Assembly: GCA_004556395.1 (NCBI GenBank)
Contig: SFHK01000003.1
Span: forward strand, 48,495-112,494
Direction: 5' to 3'
From: Clostridiales bacterium
GTDB lineage: Bacteria; Bacillota; Clostridia; Christensenellales; Aristaeellaceae
DNA: 64,000 nucleotides
In this document: positions 8,661-15,238 of the stretch, one piece after another
Numbering within the stretch: position 1 is the stretch's first letter
Layout: every line of letters starts with the position of its first letter
Position numbers and translations under genes: made by a program
The notes under the pieces: model-generated
The model's input: the letters and a program-made list of their open reading frames with translations, nothing else
Database searches by the model: none
Told to the model about the DNA's origin: nothing

Positions 8661-9581
8661 ATGCACTCCCGATTTGCCGTCGCCCGCCGACTGCTGATCT
8701 TCTGGACGCTGTTCATCGGCCTGGGCGCCGTGGGCGGCGCCGCCTGCATGCTCATCGATCCCTCGGGACGTTCCGTCGGCATGGATGGAATGCTGCCCTA
8801 TTTTCAGGTGCTGCCGTATGCGGACATGCTGTTCCAGAACCTTCTCTTCTCCGGCTTCGCGCTTTTGATCGTAAACGGCCTTTCCAACCTGACCGCCGCC
8901 GCGCTGCTGTTTGCGCGCAGAAAGATTGGCGCCGTTCTGGGCGGCATTTTCGGCGTAACGCTGATGCTGTGGATCTGCATCCAGTTTTATATATTCCCTC
9001 CAAATTTCATGTCCACGATCTATTTCTTCTTCGGTCTCGCGCAGGCCGCGACCGGCTGGGCGGCGGTGGTCTTTCAGCGGCAGGAAGCGTTCGCCGCCGA
9101 AGCGCACGAGTACCCGAACCTCGAAACGAACCACACGCGGCTGGTGGCCTACTTTTCGCGCATGGGCTACGTGCGCGAAAAGGCGCTGGAAGAAGCGAAC
9201 CGCACCGGCGCGGACGTATACGAAATCCGCTCGACAGAGCGCACGGAAGGCACGCTCGGCTTCTGGTGGTGCGGACGCTACGGCATGCATCGCTGGGAGA
9301 TGCCCATTGAAACGCCCAACATCAACCTTCCCTCCTACGAGCACGTAACCATCTGCGCGCCGATCTGGGTTTTCGCGCTTGCCGCGCCCGTGCGCACCTT
9401 CTGCCGCAGCGCAAAGGGACGCATCCGCGAGGTGGACTACATTCTCGTGCATCATACACGCGGACTGTATGCCAACGCCGCCGATGAAATGGACGCGCTG
9501 CTCGGCCTGCGCCGAACGCACCTGACCAGCATCCGCTGCGTAACCGGCACATACCGCGAGACGCGCACGGAAACCAAGTAA
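8661..9581 (+). CDS. Membrane-anchored flavodoxin-like protein
   Basis: The 306-residue protein has about four transmembrane segments in residues 8-140 (for example LLIFWTLFIGLGAVGGAA and FGVTLMLWICIQFYIF) and a soluble C-terminal half that looks like a flavodoxin domain. The domain opens with HTRLVAYFSRMGYVREKALE (a phosphate-loop-like beginning) and GADVYEIRSTERTEG, and contains YEHVTICAPIWVFALAAPVR, typical of the second flavin-binding strand. Flavodoxins carry FMN and shuttle electrons; here the domain would face the cytoplasm. GAGG lies ten bases before ATG 8661. Nineteen bases separate it from the next gene, an iron-sulfur protein, suggesting a shared redox role. The exact function is unknown. 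Confidence 0.72.
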   Translation: MHSRFAVARRLLIFWTLFIGLGAVGGAACMLIDPSGRSVGMDGMLPYFQVLPYADMLFQNLLFSGFALLIVNGLSNLTAAALLFARRKIGAVLGGIFGVTLMLWICIQFYIFPPNFMSTIYFFFGLAQAATGWAAVVFQRQEAFAAEAHEYPNLETNHTRLVAYFSRMGYVREKALEEANRTGADVYEIRSTERTEGTLGFWWCGRYGMHRWEMPIETPNINLPSYEHVTICAPIWVFALAAPVRTFCRSAKGRIREVDYILVHHTRGLYANAADEMDALLGLRRTHLTSIRCVTGTYRETRTETK

Positions 9582-9600
9582 ACACCGGGAGGTTTGCCGC

Positions 9601-10758
9601 ATGTCCGTCGTTTCCATCGTCCCCTGCCGGGACTACGCGCCCGAAACCGTTCGTCCGGCGCTCGAAGCCGCGCTTCGTCCGCTCGGCGGGCTGGACTGGG
9701 TGCAGCCCGGCATGACCGTCGTCATAAAGGCGAACCTGGTCAGCATGATGAAGCCCGAGTCCGCCGCGACGACGCATCCGGCGCTGCTCTCGGCGCTGTG
9801 CGAGCTTTTCGTGGCGCGCGGCGCGCGCGTCATCGTGGGCGACAGCCCCGGCGGACTGTACACGTCCGCCTACGTGAATGCCGTCTACGCCGCCACCGGC
9901 GTGCGCGCCGTGCTGGAAACCGGCGCGCAGCTGAACCAGAATTTCGCGCACGTGCACGCGGAAAACCCCGACGGCGCCGTGCTGAAATCGCTGGATTACA
10001 CTGCCTATCTGGACGAAGCCGACGCGATCATCGACTTCTGCAAGCTGAAAACGCACGGCATGATGGGCATGTCTGCTTGTGTGAAGAACCTCTTCGGCGT
10101 GATTCCGGGCACGTTCAAGCCGGAATGCCACTATCGTTTTCCCGCGCACGCCGACTTCGCCGACATGCTCGTGGATTTGAACGAACGCTTCCGTCCGTGC
10201 TTGTGTCTGGTGGACGCAGTGGTGGGCATGGAGGGCAACGGCCCGACGATGGGTCGTCCGCGCGCCATCGGCGCGCTGCTCGCCTCTGACTCGCCCTACG
10301 CCGCCGACCGCGTATGCGCCGGCATCATCGGGCTCGACCCGGAGCAGACGGAAACGATTCAGCGCGCCGCCGCGCGCGGTCTGGAGGACGAAATTCAGCT
10401 GTTCGGCGACCCTTCCGCGTTCACCGTGCCCGACTACGACCTCGTGCGCACGCGCAAGGATCTCACCTTCACCCGCGAGCTGCCCGGCCTGTGGGGCACG
10501 CTTTTCGGGAAGCTCGCGTCCGCCGCGCTGTGCAGTCGCCCCGTCGTCGACCGGCGCGCCTGCGTTGGCTGCGAGAAGTGCAAAAACCTCTGCCCCGCGA
10601 AGGCAATTACGATGCGAAACCGCCGTCCCGTCATCGACCGCGCCCGCTGCATTCGCTGCTTCTGCTGTCAGGAGTTCTGCCCCAAGGGCGCGATGCGCGT
10701 GAAGCGGCCCTCCGTCGCCAGAATTCTGAACCGAAGAAAGGACGAGAAATGCAAATGA
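9601..10758 (+). CDS. DUF362 protein with two C-terminal 4Fe-4S clusters
   Basis: The 385-residue protein has an N-terminal DUF362 domain (residues about 1-290: PGMTVVIKANLVSM, IIDFCKLKTHGMMGMSACVK, NLFGVIPG) and a C-terminal bacterial ferredoxin module. The two cluster motifs are CVGCEKCKNLCP (from about residue 320) and CIRCFCCQEFCP (from about 350). DUF362 proteins are a widespread anaerobe family of unresolved function, often joined to ferredoxin domains. GGGAGG precedes ATG 9601. The stop codon overlaps the start region of the next gene (10749), so the two are likely translationally coupled. With the preceding flavodoxin-like protein this forms a small electron-transfer-like unit. Confidence 0.87.
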   Translation: MSVVSIVPCRDYAPETVRPALEAALRPLGGLDWVQPGMTVVIKANLVSMMKPESAATTHPALLSALCELFVARGARVIVGDSPGGLYTSAYVNAVYAATGVRAVLETGAQLNQNFAHVHAENPDGAVLKSLDYTAYLDEADAIIDFCKLKTHGMMGMSACVKNLFGVIPGTFKPECHYRFPAHADFADMLVDLNERFRPCLCLVDAVVGMEGNGPTMGRPRAIGALLASDSPYAADRVCAGIIGLDPEQTETIQRAAARGLEDEIQLFGDPSAFTVPDYDLVRTRKDLTFTRELPGLWGTLFGKLASAALCSRPVVDRRACVGCEKCKNLCPAKAITMRNRRPVIDRARCIRCFCCQEFCPKGAMRVKRPSVARILNRRKDEKCK

Positions 10759-11684
10759 AAATCTGCCTGCACATCCCCGTCAAGGGCCTTCGGGAAGCCG
10801 TTCTTGCCGCCCTGCCGGACGCCGACCTGACCGGCACGCCCGCCGACGCTGAAATCGTCATCGGCAATCCGCCCATGGAAGCGCTCGAGAGCAACGCAAA
10901 CCTGCGCCTTTTGCAGCTTCACAGCGCCGGAACCGGCCGCTATCCCGAGCTGTACCGCACGCATCCCCATCTGGCCATCTGCTGCGCGACGGGCGCGTAC
11001 GGCCACACCGTGGCCGAGCACATGTTCGCATCCCTGCTCTGCCTGATGAAGCACCTGAACGAATACGCCGTTCAGCAGCAGACCGCGCGCTGGAAGGATC
11101 TGGGCGCGGCACGTTCCATTCGCGGCGCGAACGTGCTGGTCATCGGGCTGGGCGACATCGGCGGCGCGTTCGCGCGCATGTGCCGCGCGCTCGGCGCAGC
11201 CGTAACCGGCATCCGCCGCACGCCCGCGCCCGACCCGGAGACCGCCGACCGCGTTTTCGGCCTCGATCAGTTGGACGCACTTCTCCCCTCCGCCGACGTC
11301 GTCGCCTGCGCGCTGCCCGAAACGCCCCAGACGCGCGGCCTGCTGAATAAAGCCCGCCTTGCGCTCCTGAAGCCGGACGCCTACCTCGTCAACGCCGGGC
11401 GCGGCAGCCTGATCGATGAAGCCGCCCTGCTCGAAACCCTGAACGAAGGCCGTCTTGCCGGCGTCGCGCTCGACGTTCTGTGCACCGAACCCCTGCCCGC
11501 GGACAGCCCCCTCTGGCACGCGCCGCGCATTCTCATCACCCCGCACGTCGCCGGGGGCGACCACCTGCCCGACGTCGGCGAAAACCTCGCCCGCATCTCG
11601 CTCCATAATATCCGCGCCCTCGCCGCCAATGCCCCCTTCCAAAGCCTCGTCGACCCCGCCACCGGCTACCGCGCCCGCCCCTGA
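10749..11684 (+). CDS. D-2-hydroxyacid dehydrogenase
   Basis: The 311-residue NAD(P)-dependent enzyme belongs to the D-isomer 2-hydroxyacid dehydrogenase family. The nucleotide-binding loop is VLVIGLGDIGGAFARM. Catalytic residues are the Arg in LVNAGRGSLIDE, the Glu in LDVLCTEPLPADSP and the His in LITPHVAGGDHLPDVG. It would interconvert a 2-hydroxy and a 2-keto acid; the substrate cannot be told from sequence. ATG 10749 has GGA six bases upstream; ATG 10755 is the alternative. It overlaps the DUF362 gene by ten bases and is the last gene before a strong terminator. Confidence 0.9.
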   Translation: MQMKICLHIPVKGLREAVLAALPDADLTGTPADAEIVIGNPPMEALESNANLRLLQLHSAGTGRYPELYRTHPHLAICCATGAYGHTVAEHMFASLLCLMKHLNEYAVQQQTARWKDLGAARSIRGANVLVIGLGDIGGAFARMCRALGAAVTGIRRTPAPDPETADRVFGLDQLDALLPSADVVACALPETPQTRGLLNKARLALLKPDAYLVNAGRGSLIDEAALLETLNEGRLAGVALDVLCTEPLPADSPLWHAPRILITPHVAGGDHLPDVGENLARISLHNIRALAANAPFQSLVDPATGYRARP

Positions 11685-11693
11685 CTCCTCTGT

Positions 11694-11733
11694 CCCGTGC
11701 TCCGCAGAAAAACGGAGCACGGGATTCTCTTTT
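11694..11733 (+). terminator. Terminator of the flavodoxin-DUF362-dehydrogenase unit
   Basis: A perfect 11-bp stem, CCCGTGCTCCG (11694-11704) with CGGAGCACGGG (11713-11723), is followed by ATTCTCTTTT. Confidence 0.9.
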
Positions 11734-11766
11734 CCCCATCTTCTTATTCCATATACTCATTGTTTC

Positions 11767-11794
11767 TTGACATATTTGTGCTACATGTTATAAT
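11767..11794 (+). promoter_or_regulatory. Sigma-A promoter of the AraC sensor-regulator
   Basis: Consensus TTGACA (11767-11772) and TATAAT (11789-11794) are separated by 16 bp. The promoter is intact although the gene it serves is frameshifted. Confidence 0.88.
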
Positions 11795-11871
11795 TATTCT
11801 TGAGGTTCATACATTCATTTCCCATGAAATGACCTTCCAAATATATGCTGTGCTCGAGGTGCGTTTTGTTC

Positions 11872-12079
11872 ATGAAGAGATCCCGCCGTCTGTATTCCAT
11901 CACACATCGCGCTCTGATTCGATACACCATCTGCATTCTGGTGTTGATTCTCTCCGTGAGCTTTTTTATCTACGCAACTGTCGTGCGCATCACCTATAAA
12001 AACGAAGAAAATCTTTGAAATCCATCCTTGATCAGACGGCGCTGGTTGTCGATCATTCCCTCACAGATATCAAAACTAT
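11872..12079 (+). pseudogene. 5' part of the AraC sensor-regulator, broken by two frameshifts
   Basis: ATG 11872 with GAGGTG upstream starts a frame coding MKRSRRLYSITHRALIRYT followed by a membrane helix (ICILVLILSVSFFIYATVV). It stops at TGA 12016-12018. Read in the -1 frame, the following bases continue as LKSILDQTALVVDHSLTDIK. A second -1 shift near 12076 then joins the long frame starting at 12080. Each step is cured by restoring one base, so two single-base deletions about 60 bases apart is the simplest reading. The pieces together make the usual N-terminus of a membrane AraC regulator. Assembly error is the alternative. Confidence 0.75.
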
Positions 12080-14149
12080 ATGAATACGCTCCGCACCAGC
12101 GAAGAATTTCGACAGTTCTCCCTGAAGTCCTCCCCTGCCGCCGACTCGGAAGCGCTGATCAGCGCCATGCAGCTTCAACGCTATATCAAAAAGCTGTCCG
12201 CCTCCTCGCCGCTTACGAAAGACATTCTTCTGTATATCAAGCGCCCGAACGTCATCCTGACAGCCAGCGGGCAGCTGCACCTCGACCCTGCCGCCTATTT
12301 CTCCGAGTATGCACAGTCGGAAGATGTGGAAAATGACTTTTACAACATTCTTGTCCGCCGAAAGCGCGCCGGGTTTTATCGTGCTTCAGATGTACGCTTT
12401 GGCCCGACCGAGCTGGCACCCAACGGCTCCCGGCAGAATGCATTCGTTTACTCCAGCCCTGTTTTCTCAAACGGCCTTGAGCTCGGTCAGTTTCTGGTGA
12501 TGTTTTCCACCGACTCGTTTACTGATTCCTTTATGAACGCCATCGATCTGGACCGCGGAGCCGTCGTATCCATCAGCGACCTTTCGGGCAATTTCATCGC
12601 GCGCTCCGAAAACAGCGCCGCGGCCGACGACAGGAAGATGTTCTCCGTTACAACGACCACCAGCGTCTATCCGCTGAAGGTCACGATTTCCGTGCCGAAC
12701 AACTACATCACCCACAAAACCATGTATCTCGCCATCGAGCTGGGATGCGTGTTCATCTTTCTGATCATCTCGTGCACGCTGCTTTCCTACTGGATTTCCC
12801 GGACGCTTGGCCGTCCCTTCGATCAGCTTACCACCAGCCTGAAGCCGCTCTACCCAGAAAACACGCTTCCGCCAAAGGGCATGACCGCACAGACGGAGCT
12901 GGCTTCGATAGACCATGTCATCAAGGGTCTCATTACTGATAACCGGGTCATTTCAGACAGTCTGACCCAAAGTAGCTTCCTCGTCAAGCGACTGTTTTAC
13001 GAGGAGCTTCTGAACGGTTACTTCCGCAGCTCCGCAAAGATCGACGCTGCCATGGAAAGCGCCGGAATTCGCAAATTCAACGGCGGCGTTCGCCTGCTTT
13101 ACTGCCGCTTTGAGGCCGAAACGAACTCTCAGCTGCTGGTGTCCAGCGGACTGCTGCGCAACACGCTGGACGTGTCGCTGACAGCCTTCATTTATCAGCC
13201 GTATGAGAAAATCAACCTTGATCCGACGTCGTTTGCCGTGCTGATCGATGATTCAGCGAACGACGTCGAGAAATTCCGCACCTTTGTTGCTGAGATTCGC
13301 GATTACTTCAACGACCATTTCGCGGATGCCGGATTCATTCAAATTACGCTGATCGCCGGGCCGCACATAAGCGAATATATGGATATTGGCCGATGCTTTA
13401 CCTATATGCGCAGCCTGCAGGCCGCGCCCACCGAAAACGAAGTCTGCACCCTGCTGCTGGCAGAGGATATTCGCACGGGTGGTGTCGAAAGCGGAATTGG
13501 CTATCATTTCACCCTTGAGGAGGAAAACCGGCTTCTCACCTGCGCGGCAGACGGCGATTCAGAGTCCATCGAGAGCATCTTTGCAAGCATCCTTCAGCAG
13601 GTTCAGGCCGCCCGCGTCATCAGCCTGAATGATGGCATTCCCCTGATCAACCAGCTGATTTACTCACTCTTCCGTCTGCGCGATCGCTATACGGGAGAGG
13701 ATTTCGACCGGTTCTTTGACGTGCTTTCCGTGTTTTCCACAAGCTCCATCCAGTCCATCCCCCTGTCCGCCTCGCTCCAACTCGTACTGGACAAATACAT
13801 GGAGTACTGCACGCTTGTGAAGCGGCGCTGCGTGTCACGCTCCGAGGCGCTGATGAACGAAGTGCGTGCCTACATCGACGACCATTTCGACGATACCGAT
13901 CTGACGCTTAAAAAGCTCGCCGAGGTATTCTGTATCAGCGATGCGTATCTTTCCCGCTCGTTCAAGGCCTATCAGCAGGTAAACGTGATGTCCTATCTCG
14001 AGCAGGTGCGCATTCGTCACGCGCTTCAGCTTCTGAAGACCGATGCTTCGATCGAGGAAGTCGCCCGCTCCTGCGGCTTCGACAATGTGTATCGCTTCCG
14101 AAACGCCTTCAAGCGCGTTACCAACGGTCTTCCGAGCGCATTCCGCTGA
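12080..14149 (+). CDS. AraC-family sensor-regulator, remainder of frameshifted gene
   Basis: This 689-codon frame holds most of a membrane-bound regulator of the kind that controls sugar-transport operons in Firmicutes. Residues 1-210 are an extracellular sensor region, about 214-237 a membrane helix (LAIELGCVFIFLIISCTL), then a linker and cytoplasmic domain. A C-terminal AraC HTH pair (about 590-689) includes LTLKKLAEVFCISDAYLSRS and the second helix region IEEVARSCGFDNVYRFRNAF. The first membrane helix is encoded upstream in other frames (11872-12079), so the ATG at 12080 is probably not a natural start and the product would lack its N-terminal anchor. The neighbouring permease gene is also broken. 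Confidence 0.8.
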   Translation: MNTLRTSEEFRQFSLKSSPAADSEALISAMQLQRYIKKLSASSPLTKDILLYIKRPNVILTASGQLHLDPAAYFSEYAQSEDVENDFYNILVRRKRAGFYRASDVRFGPTELAPNGSRQNAFVYSSPVFSNGLELGQFLVMFSTDSFTDSFMNAIDLDRGAVVSISDLSGNFIARSENSAAADDRKMFSVTTTTSVYPLKVTISVPNNYITHKTMYLAIELGCVFIFLIISCTLLSYWISRTLGRPFDQLTTSLKPLYPENTLPPKGMTAQTELASIDHVIKGLITDNRVISDSLTQSSFLVKRLFYEELLNGYFRSSAKIDAAMESAGIRKFNGGVRLLYCRFEAETNSQLLVSSGLLRNTLDVSLTAFIYQPYEKINLDPTSFAVLIDDSANDVEKFRTFVAEIRDYFNDHFADAGFIQITLIAGPHISEYMDIGRCFTYMRSLQAAPTENEVCTLLLAEDIRTGGVESGIGYHFTLEEENRLLTCAADGDSESIESIFASILQQVQAARVISLNDGIPLINQLIYSLFRLRDRYTGEDFDRFFDVLSVFSTSSIQSIPLSASLQLVLDKYMEYCTLVKRRCVSRSEALMNEVRAYIDDHFDDTDLTLKKLAEVFCISDAYLSRSFKAYQQVNVMSYLEQVRIRHALQLLKTDASIEEVARSCGFDNVYRFRNAFKRVTNGLPSAFR

Positions 14150-14171
14150 TTTTCCATCTTATGAATACACG

Positions 14172-14210
14172 CAAAGACGGAGCATAGCCTTTCGCCATGT
14201 TCCGTCTTTG
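14172..14210. terminator. Hairpin between convergent AraC and chimeric genes
   Basis: CAAAGACGGA (14172-14181) pairs with TCCGTCTTTG (14201-14210). T-runs on either side are weak, so termination is likely but not certain. Confidence 0.55.
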
Positions 14211-14220
14211 TGTTGGCGGA

Positions 14221-14943
14221 TTACAGGTATTTGCGCAGGTATTCCTGAACGTCTATCTTCTTCCCGGTCTTCGCACTCTCAATTGCCGCAAACATCAGCG
14301 CCGCGCATTGCATGTTATCGTCGATGCAGGTAACCGGCGCATCGCCGCCGTCAAGCCAGCGAATGAACGATCGGATAATCAGGGCATGATCCCAATAATC
14401 CCCCTTGGCCAACGGCATTTCCGCTTCCTGCGGATAGGGCAGGCCGCAGTCGCTGCGCAGCGTAACCTTTTTATGGCTGGCAATGATCGTTCCATCCGTG
14501 CACTCCGCGCGCAGGTATTCATTGCTCCATCCGTCCAGCGTGCTTCCGTTGGCAAACGATTCCTCCAGCGAAGCCCGCACGCCATTTGTCATTTCGAGCA
14601 TTGTGAGGCCGCTCCAGCCGATGTATTCCCCGTTATCCGTATGCGGCCAGTAATCTGCGTATACGGTTTTCACATTCCTAAGAAGCTGTGCAAACGTGGG
14701 CGTGCTGAAAATCTTATCAAATTGAAGAAGACCAATCCACTGGCTTTTAAAAATGCCCTGCCGGACGGAATAATCTTCAAAAGCGATGATCAGACTTCCC
14801 ATCGGCACATAGCAAAAAAGGATCAGATACACCAGCGGCAGCGCAAGCATCAGATATAACCGATAATGATTTCTGACTTCCTTCATAATCCGATAGGTCA
14901 GCCTGTCCCTCGGGTGCCCAATATTCCTCGTTCTGGCAACCAC
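14221..14943 (-). CDS. In-frame chimera: sugar ABC permease N-terminus joined to Gfo/Idh/MocA C-terminus
   Basis: The 240-residue frame joins two unrelated genes. Residues 1-90 are the start of an LplB-type permease: LYLMLALPLVYLILFCYVPM (first helix), then IAFEDYSVRQGIFKSQWIG and FAQLLRN. They align with the intact permease at 53463 of this window, which has IAFKDFSSSKGIWGSKWIG and FLRLVKN at the same positions. After residue 90 (about base 14673) the sequence becomes the C-terminal half of a Gfo/Idh/MocA oxidoreductase (GWSGLTMLEMTNGVRASLE, then ALMFAAIESAKTGKKIDV). A deletion fusing both ends of a former operon explains this. Start GTG 14943 has GAGGAGG upstream, so it may still be expressed, but neither activity should remain. 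Confidence 0.8.
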   Translation of the reverse strand: MVARTRNIGHPRDRLTYRIMKEVRNHYRLYLMLALPLVYLILFCYVPMGSLIIAFEDYSVRQGIFKSQWIGLLQFDKIFSTPTFAQLLRNVKTVYADYWPHTDNGEYIGWSGLTMLEMTNGVRASLEESFANGSTLDGWSNEYLRAECTDGTIIASHKKVTLRSDCGLPYPQEAEMPLAKGDYWDHALIIRSFIRWLDGGDAPVTCIDDNMQCAALMFAAIESAKTGKKIDVQEYLRKYL

Positions 14944-14978
14944 GCGAATTCCCTCCTCGTTCCGTCCGTTTCGCTTTC

Positions 14979-15006
14979 ATTATAGAGAATTGGCCGTCCA
15001 ATTCAA
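14979..15006 (-). promoter_or_regulatory. Promoter of the chimeric gene
   Basis: On the minus strand TTGAAT (15001-15006) and TATAAT (14979-14984) have a 16-bp spacer. This was presumably the promoter of the original transporter operon. Confidence 0.7.
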
Positions 15007-15132
15007 GTGTTCTTTTTTGCTTCACAGCCGTTTTGTCTGTAATTCCCAGTGAGTTTCTTTTACATCCAGACGATTTTTTTGACATTCCGAGGAAAAACGC
15101 CCCATTCTGCCCGTTCTTCATCAAAGCTTTAT

Positions 15133-15161
15133 TTGACTTTCGTCTCATCCTGCGGTAAGAT
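15133..15161 (+). promoter_or_regulatory. Promoter of the GH95-like gene
   Basis: TTGACT (15133-15138) and TAAGAT (15156-15161) have a 17-bp spacer, giving a leader of about 70 bases. The rest of the 14944-15238 spacer shows no other gene. Confidence 0.7.
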
Positions 15162-15238
15162 GCAGGCAGTCCGTTTCATCTGCCCTTTCTTTTCTCCTCT
15201 CCTCGTAATCTCATCATTTCAAAGCTGGAGGAATTTCT

